Shown: positions 52,384 to 63,878, numbered from the stretch's first letter. The stretch is DNA of 64,000 nucleotides from Pectinophora gossypiella (GCF_024362695.1 NC_065408.1:17667518-17731517), one strand, 5' to 3'. The notes: generated by a model not told the origin, from the sequence alone. Made by a program: numbers and translations.

Positions 52384-53417
52384 TAAATGCATAGTTTATT
52401 GATAATCACAACACCTTAAAACACAACAACAACTTATAACAACAACTAATTAACTAATAAAATAACTGAATATTAATTTATTTAAGACAAAAGTAAATTC
52501 CTGGTTGCAAGCAAAAATGTTTTATAGTGTTAAGGAGTTCCTGGAAAATCGTGGTAAATTGTAGTAATGAATAGTATAACCAAATATTTAATTTAAATGA
52601 CATCTATTAATTCATTGTATACTCACTTATCTTTAATGAATTAATTTTATCTCGACATTGAAATGATGATTAATGAAATTAGGAAATTGACATTACAAAT
52701 TATGAAACTAGAAATTGAATGACCATAGAATGTTATTTAATTTAATTTATTGACATGCGTATCAACTGTGTAGTGAAATTGTATTATGTGTAGTTGACGT
52801 TTATTAATTATGGTTATTGCACTTTGCTTCCTCATTGTCATTTGTCTGTATGCATGATTTCTAATATTGTACACCTAATTAGGTAGCTGTAATGAAACTA
52901 ATGTATTATTATTTTCGACCTTCTTAAAAACTTATAGCTTAACAATAAAATTATTTGAATTTGAATTTGAAATTAGTTGTTAGTTTCAAGTAGGTACCGA
53001 GGATTGAGCCGGCACTCTGCGTTTGAGAAGCTAACTGAATTATCAATAACTATGCATTAAGAAGTAGGTATTTTAAAATCCGAAGATTTTTGCAAGTACA
53101 AGAGTGGTTACAAATTATCATCTTGAGTTCAATAGGATTTATTAAGGGTGTGATTTTAACTGTTTATCAAATGTATGTACGTATCAATAGACACTTTATA
53201 CTCTGATATTCCTGCTCTACACCGCAGGTGAGAGGCCGCGATATAAATTACCAGACAGGCAATAAAGGCATTGTTGCGACCTCCGGACGTGTCTTACAGG
53301 GGAGGAAGCCGCGGGAATAGGCTTGTATGTGGGGGATTGATTTTATACTTGCAGGCGAAGTGGTATTTGAGGAAACATAGTTTTCACTTTAATAATATTG
53401 TTTTGATGTATAAATAA
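52384..53417. other. Anonymous AT-rich stretch
   Basis: About 1 kb without gene or recognised repeat, apart from a scrap like the end of repeat I (GAGCCGGCACTCTGCGTTTG, near 53006). Confidence 0.45.
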
Positions 53418-53475
53418 GAGTAAATTAAGAGGCACGTTCTTGTCGGTGTAGCAATCTCCATGCTTCTTTTTTTTT
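53418..53475 (-). mobile_element. LINE Q end scrap
   Basis: The minus strand reads EAWRLLHRQERAS then a stop, matching the end seen at 48.7 kb. Confidence 0.75.
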
Positions 53476-53675
53476 AGGGACAAATGGTTTCCCTCTTGCT
53501 TTCCGTCCCGCAGTACTCTCAGGCGAGTGATATAATAATATAGCGTGATGGACAATGTAAAAATAATGACGATGATAATAAAATAATTCATTCAATGATT
53601 CTAAAAACAGAACACCTTCAGCTGCTTGTTTGTCGGTAAATTCAACAACGCCTTTTGTAATATGATGGATAATCA

Positions 53676-54002
53676 TTCTTCTTCTATCATGTGGGTTGTG
53701 AGGTAGATTACCAACCCCATCAACCCTGGTGTCAGGGTTACTATTGAGCCGCCAAAGGCCCCTGACATGGCTCATGTAACGACTACATACTTATATCAGT
53801 AAGTAGTAACCGGGACCAATGGCTTAACGTGCCTTCCGAAGCATGGATCATCTTACTTTCGGACAATCAGGTGATCAGCCTGTAATGTCGTAACCAAACT
53901 AGGGATCACAAAGTGATTTTTTTAATATGTCCCCACCGGGATTCGAACCCGAGACCTCAGGATCGTGAGCCTAACGCTCAACCACTGGAACACGGAGACC
54001 GT
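53676..54002 (-). mobile_element. SINE A, full length
   Basis: Reversed tail to complete head (reversed B box GGGATTCGAACCC). A minus-strand open frame across it is by-product. Confidence 0.93.
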
Positions 54003-54424
54003 TAGATTGATTTAATGATTATCTTAGACTGACTTCTATTTCTAGATTACCCAGTCAAATACCCTATTGTCAGTGAATACGAATGAACAGTACTACTGTC
54101 CGGACCTTTTATATTTATCAATCTGATTATGATAAAACACAAAATGTTTTATCCTTGTTCAGAACAGGAATTAATTGAATTATCACTTGACAGCCAAACC
54201 GATTTATCAATTCAATGCGGATGCTTCGCCATCGATCAAATTCATTTAATTATGGAAGCCGAAAACATCTGGGTATTGTTTTTAAAACAACGTTAGATAT
54301 CGGATATTCAGTGGTGTTTTGTTGGTTAGACACAGGCTTTTTTATCTTTAATCTTAATGGAAAAGAGAAAAGGACATATATCACCTGTTTCAAGTTAAAT
54401 TGTTGGGCAGAATCTAGGGTCGTA

Positions 54425-54545
54425 GACGACTGAGAAGGCCGAGGATGACTAGGTTAGACAACATCAAAGACCAGACAAAGGTGCTGACGGTCTAAAAGCT
54501 ATTCCGTATGGCCAGGGAAGAAGAGGATCACGACAAGAAGAGAAT
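54425..54545 (+). mobile_element. Possible LINE ORF2 C-terminal scrap
   Basis: Reads RRPRMTRLDNIKDQTK then a broken MAREEEDH-like end; the shape fits LINE protein tails but the match is weak. Confidence 0.35.
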
Positions 54546-55369
54546 CATAAGAAGGCTTATTTCTAAAAACAAATCTTTTAATAACAGACTTTCTTTGAAT
54601 AACAAATAAAAATATCTGGACGACCCTTTTCAAAACGTAATCAATTTTTAACATCAAAACCGTGCTAAAATGTACGCTTGAATTTACACCGTTTACCAAC
54701 TGATATAAGCAAATCCGTGTACAAAATAAAGGGGTCTGCACATTGAAATGCTTTTACGAATGTAATGCGGGGTTGTCCATTGTTCCCGCGTGTCGATTGT
54801 TTTCCCGCCAAAATTCAACAAACCGAACACAAAGCTGCGTGATAACGTCTATCAAATGCTTTTTGCGAATCTACGGGCGGACCCTTGTGGTACGCAAATA
54901 TTCTATTATGGACCTATGTTATATGTTTTCATGTTTGAATTTTGCATGGTTTATTCAATTTAGGTAAAGCTCGGTGAAGCGTGGGTTCTTAGATCATATT
55001 GCCATGGATGTACTTATGACTATCCCGATTGGAAACACAGTCATAAGCTTATGTTATGTATTACTAGAGGTTTTGGCGGCGTATCCGTATATGTACGTAT
55101 ATAAACTCACGTAAATTTTATGTCTCGTGAATATAATCAGAATTTAAAATACGAGTATTAGGTATAAAAAACAAATGTAATTGTACAGTTTGTATTTGGG
55201 TAAGTACTATAAGATTATTAATGTATATTATCTACTTATATTTAACTTTCTAATGCTTCAAATTCTAAAGTAAACTCATGATTTTGTTGAACAAAAATTG
55301 AAAAGTGTTGCGATTTTTTTTGATAACAAGTTTATTTAATTTACTTTTTTTTAATTATTTATATGTGCG
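54546..55369. other. Anonymous, with repeat I scrap
   Basis: Near 54963-55060 a reversed repeat I fragment (AAAGCTCGGTGAAGCGTGGG, TATGACTATCCCGATTGG). No gene. Confidence 0.4.
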
Positions 55370-55650
55370 AAGGCGAAAATAAAGCGAATACACAGATTCT
55401 GAAATCTGTCAAACTTATTGACAAAGTCTTCAGAGGCGTCAAGGAAGTAGGAATCCGCGTAATCAGCGATAGGAAGTATTAGGAAGCATGAGAGATTGAG
55501 CTATAGAGATTTTAGTCTTAAGAGGAAGAAATCCCTGAAGACACTCCAGTTAATAGAATGCAGCATGCCTTTTCTGCAAACCTGATTAATGTGGGAGGTC
55601 CACGACATATTGCAATTCAGCAGCTGGCCAAGATTCTTATGATCAGTTTA
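55370..55650 (-). mobile_element. LINE reverse-transcriptase remnant (Jockey/CR1-like)
   Basis: On the minus strand, in pieces separated by shifts: SWTSHINQVCRKGM, an LLRLKS-like K-S-I-A-Q-S-L segment, LPIADYADSYFLDASEDFVN and KFDRFQNLCIRFIFAF. These match the region downstream of the catalytic site in Jockey/CR1-type proteins. Broken by frameshifts and a stop. Confidence 0.75.
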
Positions 55651-55954
55651 TGTTCAGTTCAGGAAGTCCAGCAATAATTAGCAGACATGTTAATGGAATA
55701 ATAAAATATCGGGCAGTCATTGTGATATCATGACGTGAGTCCCGAACATAATCATCGGTCGAAACAATACCTGTTCAAAACTTTTGTTCTGGAGGGCGAT
55801 TTCAATTCATTGTTTCATTTAAATTATGGCGAGCTGTGTTACAGTTACATATAAATTTATAATATAAATCATTTGAGGTGATATTCGTAAACAAGTGAGG
55901 TGAGGGGAGGGTCGTATTCAGGAAAGGTGGTTCGTGGAGGTCGTAGATACTTGA
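55651..55954. other. Anonymous spacer
   Basis: No gene or recognised repeat. Confidence 0.4.
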
Positions 55955-56110
55955 TAACAATTGGTTTCCAGGATTTGTGTCCGGTTAATGGCAAAAGGCT
56001 CGCAACCTATTACATGGGACTTAAACACAGCTGACGTGGAGTGGGTGTATATTCTATACATCTCTGTCTACCCGTTCGGAGATACAGGCGTGATGCTATG
56101 ATGTTTGTAA
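55955..56110 (+). mobile_element. SINE V, 3' part
   Basis: GGTTTCCAGGATTTGTGTCC to CGGAGATACAGGCGTGATGC, the best-preserved 3' end of the family. Confidence 0.65.
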
Positions 56111-56121
56111 TCACCATTATT

Positions 56122-56275
56122 AAGTTAAAAGCCACGCTCTTGTCGGTGTAGCATTCTCAATTCTTATCTATAATTATTCTTTGAAATCTTTATAAGACAC
56201 GACGTTTGCATTCTCTTTAATTTGTTCCATGTAAGCTCTTCTTGGGCTTTCCGTTCTTCTCTTTCCTTCTATGAT
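56122..56275 (-). mobile_element. LINE Q: ORF2 C-terminus
   Basis: The minus strand encodes a diverged version of the YMEKIKEK...LHRQERGS end. Confidence 0.75.
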
Positions 56276-56582
56276 ATTTATAATAAATTCGTCGAATCTT
56301 TATAAAATATGCAATCATTTTGCCTCTTTCGTCTTCTGTTAATTTATTTATTTTTCCTAATTGTATTTTTTCTCAATATGAGGCGTCATGCCTTTCCGTG
56401 AAATCTTTTTTGCAGAACGGAATAAAAAAAAAACAAAAGCTCAATACCTTCTAGGTGTGTTAGTAAATAAATTTTAATGTTTTCTGGTGACTCCAAATAC
56501 GCGAGGTAGTTATGTATGCTAACACTGGTGCTTAATATGTTACTATTATGCTAGTATGAGTTGTATTAATAAAACAAAGCAT
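56276..56582. other. Anonymous spacer
   Basis: No gene or recognised repeat. Confidence 0.4.
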
Positions 56583-56708
56583 AGTACGGTGTCGAGCATT
56601 AGGACCATGTCACATCAACTTCTTGACAAATTAAAACAAAGTGTCACTAAATGTGAAATATGTTAATGTGACAAGGTTCAAGATTCTAATGTTCAAGACT
56701 GCAGGGTA
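56583..56708. mobile_element. MITE J, diverged
   Basis: ACCATGTCACATCAACTTC and TCACTAAATGTGAAATATG in family order. Confidence 0.65.
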
Positions 56709-56950
56709 GGCGTAACACTCCATATCTCGTATAGAATAATCAATAATACATCTGAGCAGATACTATTATATTTATACCGTTGATCAATTGAACCCCAATT
56801 GAATGGAATCTATAAATACTAAAATTGCTATGCCACCAAATGTAATTTTAGCAAAACAATGTTGACCTGCCATCAGCGAAGCGTGAAGTGCCACAGATAA
56901 CATATAACAGTAAGAATACTACACAGTTTTTTCTGTCGTATAGATTGTGA

Positions 56951-57225
56951 CTGTTTTATAATTGTGCTGTTGTTGTTGCTAGGTTTAAGTGGAGATGGAC
57001 AGGACACTTGGCAAGACGGGAAGACAACAGATGGACTAAAGCTGTAACTGAATGGTGGCCAAGGGATAGTATGTGATATCGAGGCAGACCACCAGCCCGG
57101 TGGTCGGATAACATTGTGAGGTACGCCGGAAAGCAATGGATGAGATTTGCACAGGATCGGAAAGGATGGGGTGAAAGATAGGAGCTCTATACCCAGCAAT
57201 GGGTGGATACAGGCTGAGTAGATAG
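56951..57225 (+). mobile_element. RTE LINE 3' end, decayed, 11-bp TSD
   Basis: Reads KWRWTGHLARREDNRWTK, then a stop, RGRPPARWSDNIVRYAGKQW, MRFAQDRKGWGER, a stop and LYTQQWVDTG before a TAGATAGATAG tail. ATAGATTGTGA at 56940-56950 and 57226-57236 flanks it. Same protein end as at 20.2 kb. Confidence 0.88.
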
Positions 57226-57285
57226 ATAGATTGTGAGTTCAAAGTCATTCAAATCAGTCAGTCAAATCTTATCAAGTCTAGATTA

Positions 57286-57357
57286 AGGGGTTATTATCGA
57301 GCCGTCAAAGACCCATCATATAGCTCAGGTAACGACTGCATACCTACTTAAGTAAAT
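57286..57357 (-). mobile_element. SINE A body scrap
   Basis: GGTTATTATCGAGCCGTCAA to GACTGCATACCTACTTAAGT; followed by a MITE L scrap at 57357-57405. Confidence 0.65.
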
Positions 57358-57572
57358 AGGCTACTTGACAACTTAGTCAAATGATTATATTTTACGAATC
57401 GTGGGATTGCTTTCGTAATCCTATTATCCTTCATCCGCTCTACGTGTCTAAACCAACTTAACATTCCCTAATCAATCTTAGTCACTATATCGTCTTTTAC
57501 ACCACATCTCTCTCTTATCACACTGTTTCTCACTCTGTCTGCTACGCAAAGACCTCAATTAAAAAAAAAATA

Positions 57573-57905
57573 ACAGCCTCCGTGTTCTAGTGGTTCGAGC
57601 GTTGGGCTCACGATCTGGAGGCCCGAATTCAATTCCCGATGTAGACATTGTTGAAATCACTTTGTGAGGCTATCCTTTGTTTGGTAAGGACATTGCAGGC
57701 ATGAATCACCTGATTGTCCGAAAAAGAAAGACGATTCCGTGCTTCGGAAGGCACGCTAAGCCGTTGGTCCCGGCTATTAGCTGTAGAAACACCTCCACCA
57801 ACCCGCAGTGGAGCAGCGTGGTGGAGTATGCTACATACCCCCTCCGGTTGATTGCGGGGTGGCCTGTGCTCAGCAGCGGGACGTATATAGGCTGTTTATT
57901 ATGTA
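57573..57905 (+). mobile_element. SINE C, full length
   Basis: Complete from AGCCTCCGTGTTCTAGTGG (A box slightly changed) through core to the tail GCTCAGCAGCGGGACG. B box altered to ATTCAATTCCC. Confidence 0.92.
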
Positions 57906-58340
57906 TGTTATGTATAATTTTTTTTTTCAAATATAGGCTTTCTACTCTGTTCAACAGTGCACTGTGACCACTGTGACAGAACTACCAAAATGTATCCGAG
58001 CGTGCACCTCGTTGCAAATAAAAGTACACAGCCAATAGTTAAAATTTCACGAGCCCTCCCGACCGCACTTTTGTTTCCAAAATAATTTATACGACCCTCT
58101 TCTCAATTATGCGTCATTTTATTTGACATTGCTTTTTGATGTTTTGTAGAAAATGTGGGTAGAACTGATGTTATTATTATTTTGTTAAATTTTATTTTTA
58201 TAACTTTAACACCTAATACTTATTGATTTCGTATAATATCGTGTTGCAAAGTGCTATGCCTAAGATCCTATGACTCTTCTAAGTCATGGCACTTAATATA
58301 CGTAACTGGAGAAATAAGAATAAGTAAATTACAAGATCCA
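57906..58340. other. Anonymous stretch
   Basis: No gene or recognised repeat. Confidence 0.4.
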
Positions 58341-58597
58341 GTGCCGTGTTTATCAAAACTTACAAGTCTACACGTTCACAAGCTACAAGTTGCTAACAAG
58401 TACGTGTAAATTACATTTATTAAAAAACGTTTAGAAAAAAAGGCATTGTAAAATATACCTGTGAAATAAATAATGACAATTGTAATATGTAATTTACAAG
58501 CTTAGTTAGTTGATAAACGGATTCTTGTAATAATGATTTTTTTTACAAGAAAATTGCTTGTAATACAGGGCATGTAAGGTTTGATAAACAGGGCACT
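58341..58597. mobile_element. Singleton MITE with ~26-bp inverted ends
   Basis: GTGCCGTGTTTATCAAAACT at the left matches the reverse complement of GGTTTGATAAACAGGGCAC at the right; TTACAAG/CTTGTAA words recur inside. Non-coding, 257 bp. Confidence 0.85.
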
Positions 58598-58758
58598 CAG
58601 AGTACTTAAGCATCTAAATGGATGCGACGAAGTTACGTATGTTTCTGATTATTTGACAAATTTAATAATTGTTTAGTTAATAATCTTTATTCACTGTAAA
58701 TTGTGTCTTGGATGTAGTTTTAAATTATTGAAAGTAAATTATATTTCAAAATACTATC

Positions 58759-58965
58759 GCCGTACTCCAGACTCCGGACACTTCATACAGAGAGCCTTGT
58801 TTTACACAGACGCTGCACATTGACGTTATCGTCATCTGTGTGTGACGTCCGAGTCCTCAGACGACTGAAGAATAAAATAAGACCGTTGGGGAAGTGAGGT
58901 AACTATCTAACCGCTGGTAGGGAGCGAAAAGTTGCCGTACTATACGTATTAATTCGTTATGGTAT
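58759..58965. mobile_element. Repeat E, reversed, nearly complete
   Basis: ACTCCGGACACTTCATACAG to GTTGCCGTACTATACGTA, parallel to the copy at 18.3 kb. Confidence 0.7.
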
Positions 58966-60042
58966 GCTATCGCGCTTACAAAATTCCCGCCAAGGTAAAA
59001 ATAAGGCACTCACATGATTTCTGATTAAGTATGTCGTTTACTAGTCCCAGTGTACTCCGGAAGCCGCTGATGCACTTTTAAATGGATTTTATACGAGATT
59101 ATTACGTTTAACAGACTTTTATCAAGCCTTTAAAGACCTTGTCTAGATACGCGCGCGGTAGCGGGTTGTCAACTGAACTTTTTTTTTCATGGCTTGGGGT
59201 AGGGGGTTTTTGGCCGGGAATCAAGTATTTATTTCAATAAATGATTTCAGTTAGTATCATCGACTACATAAAAAATAAAGTATTTTAGTAGTGCTGAAGA
59301 AGATTTCGAATCTCTAATTTATTCGAACAAACGATGAAAGACAAGTAAATTTTATAAAATGAATAGTTTTCGTGCTTCCGTGCATTCAATGTGAAAATTT
59401 AATTGAAGCGGGATTGAAAGTTACCTTGCCTGAGACGTTCAGCTAGGAAAAATCTTATATTTTATTCAAGTGATGGTGGAACAGAAAATAAGTCGTTAAT
59501 ATAATAAATTACAGGGGCGTGCGGTTTTTTGGCATGTATGTGTGCTTAAAGCAATGAAAATATACAATGAAAACAGTTTTATAGATTCGGCGTAAAATAA
59601 TAAGTACATATTCGTTTTTTGGCATGTCGTACTTAATTCTACATTCTATATACGCAAATAAATGTATATTCTATTCCATTCTATTCCCATTATGTACTGT
59701 GGCCGTGTGTATATTTACGTTATTCATCCTCAAAATTTTCGTACCTCATCCGAAGAAGTAAACCTACTAAATTAGTTTCATTATCACCTTGAACCAGGTG
59801 GAAGCACAATGCTTGATTTTGACGCGACGTCTTAAAGCTTTATTAAGCGAACTCACTTACCTTCAGCTTTCAGTCTTTGTGCAAAGAAGGACTTCTTACA
59901 TCAACTTCGACTTGTGATTAAAATTCTTTTGTTACACTTTGTGAGGAAGCTTTAAAAATTAACTTGCTTGAGTCTTGGTAGTTGGGAAGTACAGTGTGGA
60001 ATTTTACATAGTTACTGAGAGCAGCCTATGTAGTGTAATGGC
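58966..60042. other. Anonymous AT-rich stretch
   Basis: About 1 kb without a gene or a repeat I could match. Confidence 0.45.
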
Positions 60043-60181
60043 TAGGGGTGGTATTAATAAACTAATCTCAGCTGAGATTGCCCTCAAGCATGATCTTCCC
60101 TGTTTTCATAAAAGAACTGTCACATTGATATGTTCTTGAGGGCAGTCTCAAAGCTGAGATTAGTTTATAAATACCTACCTA
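60043..60181. mobile_element. MITE with ~45-bp inverted ends
   Basis: TAGGGGTGGTATTAATAAAC...CCCTCAAG at the left and CTTGAGGGC...TTTATAAATACCTACCTA at the right are near reverse complements; CTCAGCTGAG near the left arm is itself palindromic. Confidence 0.88.
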
Positions 60182-60257
60182 AGATCCATATATGTAACTA
60201 GCGAGTAAGATGTAAGTTGTTTTTTTTTGTTTTTATAGCACTCACTCGTACTTAGGG

Positions 60258-60345
60258 AAACTCACAAATATCGAAAAAAAAAAAATCTCGGACGGGACTT
60301 GAACCCGCAGTTGTTGTCAAGCCGGGACGAGCGTGTTAACCATTA
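60258..60345 (-). mobile_element. tRNA-like SINE head
   Basis: The minus strand has a perfect A box (TGGTGTAATGG) and B box (GGTTCAAGTCC), then a T-run that would stop Pol III. The acceptor stem does not pair and the anticodon arm is not regular, so it is a tRNA-derived element or pseudogene, not a working tRNA. Confidence 0.7.
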
Positions 60346-61163
60346 CACCACACAAAATGTTAAACTTCAAAACTTGCCCCAAGTTCTTCTACCACAACAC
60401 TTATAACTCAACTAGGACTCTCTATCGCGCTTCTTGCAACAGGACTTTAAAACCTGGTTTTGCTAGTCACGCCCGCGCCCATGCACCAGCCCAGGTTAAC
60501 ACTAGCTAAGGGTGTCGCCGTCGACGGATACATCTGAGAGGACATCATCATCATCATCTCAGGAAACAAACAAGAACTGCATACATTTTGTTGTGGGGGT
60601 GATCGTGGTGGCGCAGAGTCTAGCGAGTGTGTATGGGTACGAAGCTCACGATCAGAAGAACGCAGGGCGCCCCACCGACAAACGGGAAAATGGGTGCTTT
60701 TCAGTGAAGTGTACAAGCTGGGCACTGAAGTGAAGTGAACACACTCACACTTCACACACAAGACACTTCACGCACAAGACACTTCACGCAGTAGAACCAA
60801 TTACTTATTATTTTACCTTGAAGCTAAATGATTTAACGCTATCAATTATGATATCCAAACCTCATTGAGTCATTACAAACAAGTCCATTCGCACAAAATT
60901 ACGTGCTTGATAACTTAATTAAGAGTGGTTAAGTGCGACCCAGAGAAGATTTTAAATTAATTTTGGCAAACCCGACACCTTTATCAGGTGGTGGTGAATT
61001 ATCTGTGCACTTGAACGCTCTCGTGTTAAATTAAATGACATTTGACGGATGGTGCGAGTTGGTAGGTGTAGCGTTTAACTGCATTGCTGACAAATTTAGA
61101 AAAAAAAAAAACAGTACGTGAGTACGGTCCGGAATAGCTGATGTGAGACACAAAAACGCTTGG
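60346..61163. other. Anonymous, GC-richer, with a short tandem repeat
   Basis: At about 60757-60790 CACAAGACACTTCACG occurs twice in tandem. Frames at 60447-60761 are by-products of composition. No gene was recognised. Confidence 0.45.
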
Positions 61164-61290
61164 ATTTCTATTAGACTAACGTGATATGTGGTGAGCCGTA
61201 TCGCCGTTTATATTGGTCGAGGCAACTGTGTTAGTGAAAATTGCACTTAAATAACTCATTGGTGCAAGTCCGGTACGGTGCTTATCGAAT
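61164..61290 (+). mobile_element. Repeat I, 3' part
   Basis: ATTAGACTAACGTGATATGT to AACTCATTGGTGCAAGTCCG. Confidence 0.75.
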
Positions 61291-61470
61291 CATGTTAGGG
61301 AACAAAACAAACTTTTGCTATTTTAATAATTTTAGTTACGATGGGGTTGGCATGTCTACATAGATAAAAACCCCTAAAATAAATAAAGATTAAAAAAAAA
61401 AACTTATCGATTTGGACAAAATGTATTTAATCGATCGATAATTTTATCACGTTGCGCATATTAGCCCAGC
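61275..61470. mobile_element. Element U, nested in repeat I
   Basis: GCTTATCGAATCATGTTAGG and TTTTATCACGTTGCGCAT are shared with 42815-43025. It interrupts repeat I after GGTGCAAGTCCGGTACG. Confidence 0.5.
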
Positions 61471-61821
61471 TGGACGTATTCAAAGAATGGTAAAAATATC
61501 TTTGTTCGCAATCAGTGATCTCTCAAAACTTGCACCAACATAACTGCCGTAAACAAAATTAAATGCAGCAATAAGTACACAATGCCTATAATAATTAGAC
61601 GTCATAATTTACTGAAAAATGAAACGAGCCACTCTTATCGCATTACCTGTATTGTTGAATGGTGGAAGTAATGGGGGAAACTGGGACGTATTCAGGAATG
61701 GAGTTAGGGGAGAGGAAACTCGATTCAGTTGCTTAGCAGGGTTGAGTGAATTTACTGATGAGCTTGAGTTGGAATTCCGATGAATGAACGAACTTTCCAA
61801 CGATATGGCGGATATTAGACG
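61471..61821. other. Anonymous stretch
   Basis: A serine/proline-rich minus-strand frame (61609-61800) is not recognised. Confidence 0.35.
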
Positions 61822-61930
61822 GGCATATCACGAAATGCCGGCACATCATGATGTGCCCAGGCAGATCTCGATCGGGACAGTTTTACGATCGGCCCACGAC
61901 ATATAATATCATTATGTCGTGCCCAGATCA
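61822..61930. repeat. Cluster of palindromes
   Basis: GGCACATCATGATGTGCC (61840-61857) is a perfect palindrome; CACGACATA and TATGTCGTG (61895-61903, 61913-61921) form a 9-bp stem. Probably a decayed foldback element. Confidence 0.65.
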
Positions 61931-61933
61931 TAC

Positions 61934-62158
61934 AATTGGGTAGTTTCCTAGGTCAAATATAAATTATGAAATTCTGATTACTAAATAAAGACAGATCTGA
62001 TAAAATACATACATAAACTCATGTCCATTCCCCACCGGGGTAAGCAGAGACTTCCACATTCATCAATCGCTTTGACAAAAATCGTTTTCTTTTTCTATTA
62101 AAGTTGCAATAAGTGCGTCATTTTGTCACGTTTTTATGATGTCACAGGTGCTTTTTTT
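61934..62158. mobile_element. MITE L, reversed, split by LINE H
   Basis: ATTGGGTAGTTTCCTAGG start and GATCTGA before the insert; CGTTTTCTTTTTCTATTAAA after it. Confidence 0.75.
62001..62072 (-). mobile_element. LINE H end nested in MITE L
   Basis: Reversed TATG tail and ORF end (CACCGGGGTAAGCAGAGACT), internally deleted. TGATAAAA/TGACAAAA at the edges is a possible TSD. Confidence 0.7.
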
Positions 62159-62226
62159 CAGCGGACAAGAAAATGACAGAAACATGAAATAAAATTAGGA
62201 GGTGTCTGTCGGAATCGGGGCCATTA
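62159..62226. mobile_element. MITE O, right end
   Basis: GCGGACAAGAAAATGACAGA to GGAGGTGTCTGTCGGAATCG. Confidence 0.75.
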
Positions 62227-62586
62227 CAATCCAAATTCGACTATGCATTGCAATGCAGAGTGCCTAGAATAGCGAAGCTGGAAATCCATTTCAATTATAA
62301 CACAACTGTATACAAAAAAAGGCGTAACAAGCGAAAAACTATGAATTTTTCACTACGTGACTTTCTATTGTTTCGAGACGCGTTTTATACGTTTTGTGGG
62401 CTTAGTCTAACATTCGTATAAAACAATAGGGATGTAAAAATAGGCAACCGTGGTAGAATGCTTTTGTGGATTTATAGGGATTTTTGGCTAGACAAAATAG
62501 CTTATAGTGTATTCTGAAATAATGTTTTATTTTAGTCGTTGTCTTTTCATTTTGAGATGATTTCTTGTCATATTACTATACTTATA
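62227..62586. other. Anonymous spacer
   Basis: No gene or recognised repeat. Confidence 0.4.
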
Positions 62587-62859
62587 ATACATGGTGTTAG
62601 TGGCATCGTAACGAACATTGAGGGGGATGATTCAGAGCATGATTCTAAGTTAACAAGTGGAATTTTCCGTTGCAAAATTCATGAGTATGTTTTATGTATT
62701 TTTATATATTTTTTTCTGTTTTAATGCGACGAATGGGTGCCGAGACAAACCTCTGTGGTTTAACGGTATCATTTAAACCATGTATTTAGATTAAGGATAT
62801 AATAATAATAAAAAAAATCTTAACTTTTGCGATGGAAAATTCCACTTGATATCAACTCC
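62587..62859. mobile_element. Element D, copy 10, expanded centre
   Basis: Left arm to about 62690, right arm from 62824 (TTTTGCGATGGAAAATTCCA); the right end is cut off and replaced by a reversed repeat I scrap (62861-62915). Confidence 0.8.
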
Positions 62860-63050
62860 GTTGTACCTCTGACTACCCCAATTGGGATATAGTCGTGAGC
62901 TTATGATGTACGAACCATCTTGTTATTGTTAGTTCCAATAAAGCACATAGACAAATCAACTGGCTTTTGTAACAAGAGCCAACATCAACACTATCAGCGA
63001 CGCATCGAAACGACAATTCTTCATCATTTCTTTTTATTTTTTATTTATTA

Positions 63051-63387
63051 ACAGCCTCCGTGGTCTAGTGGTTAGAGCGTTAGGCTCACAATCTGGAGGT
63101 CCGGGTTCGATTCCCGATGGGGACATTGTCGAAATCACTTTGTGAGAGTGTCCTTTGTTTGGTAAGGACTTTTCAGGCTTGAATCACCTGATTGTCCGAA
63201 AAAGTAGGATGATTCCGTGCTTCGGAGGGCACGTTAAGCCGTTGGTCCTGGCTATTAGCCGTAAAAACACCTCCACCAACCCGCATTGGAGCAGCGTGGT
63301 GGAGTATGCTCCATACCCCCTCCGGTTTATTGAGGGGAGGCCTGTGCCCAGCAGTGGGACGTATATAGGCTGTTTATGTTATGTATG
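63051..63387 (+). mobile_element. SINE C, full length reference copy
   Basis: A box TGGTCTAGTGG (63061-63071), B box GGTTCGATTCC (63104-63114), core hairpin 63215-63253, RTE-like tail 63334-63372 (GGAGGCCTGTGCCCAGCAGT), and a TTATG-rich end. Confidence 0.95.
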
Positions 63388-63663
63388 TATTGTATTTATT
63401 TCCATAATTCTTAAACAATATCTTTACAGGTATACCCAATGCGATATCGATACATAAATGGGATTAAATATTTTATAAAACAAAGTATGAATAACATCTA
63501 GTACCCACTGAAATAATTTAAACACCGTTCTGTGAATTTCACCACCGAACAAGTAAATAAGTCAAAATTTTATGTTCCAAAAAGGAAAATTCAAGTTTTG
63601 TGCAATTTGTCGGTGCAATACGGGTGAATTAGCATACTAATAAAGGAACTACTAGTGTTGTCC

Positions 63664-63721
63664 TCCGGCCAAGTAGTTAATGCTCTCTGCGGCAAATCTA
63701 CAATAAGTCACGTCAAAAAAT
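63664..63721 (+). mobile_element. LINE F 3' end scrap
   Basis: Begins TCCGGCCAAGTAGTTAATG, at the same base as the 8.1 kb insert, and ends in GTCAAAAAA. TAGTGTT near both sides may be a TSD. Confidence 0.8.
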
Positions 63722-63729
63722 AGTGTTTA

Positions 63730-63837
63730 AATATAATAATAATAATAAAGTTTATTTAGGTAAAATCTACGACACACATATACATTTACAACATTAAAAT
63801 ATACACACATTGACATTAATATTAAGTTGGAAAACAT

Positions 63838-63842
<5 letters not shown>
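63730..63842 (-). mobile_element. Probable reversed LINE 3' UTR
   Basis: ATAATAATAATAAAGTTTAT followed by low-complexity sequence is typical of a reversed retroelement tail. Confidence 0.35.

Positions 63843-63878
<36 letters not shown>
63843..63878. repeat. (TA)18 microsatellite
   Basis: Uninterrupted TA dinucleotides. The last 120 bp of the window after it show no recognised feature. Confidence 0.97.

Noticed and set aside
53425..53775. 116-residue minus-strand frame
   Set aside because: A chance fusion of antisense SINE A with the LINE Q end.
60258..60345. Stand-alone tRNA gene
   Set aside because: Pol III boxes are good but the acceptor stem cannot form; called a tRNA-like element.
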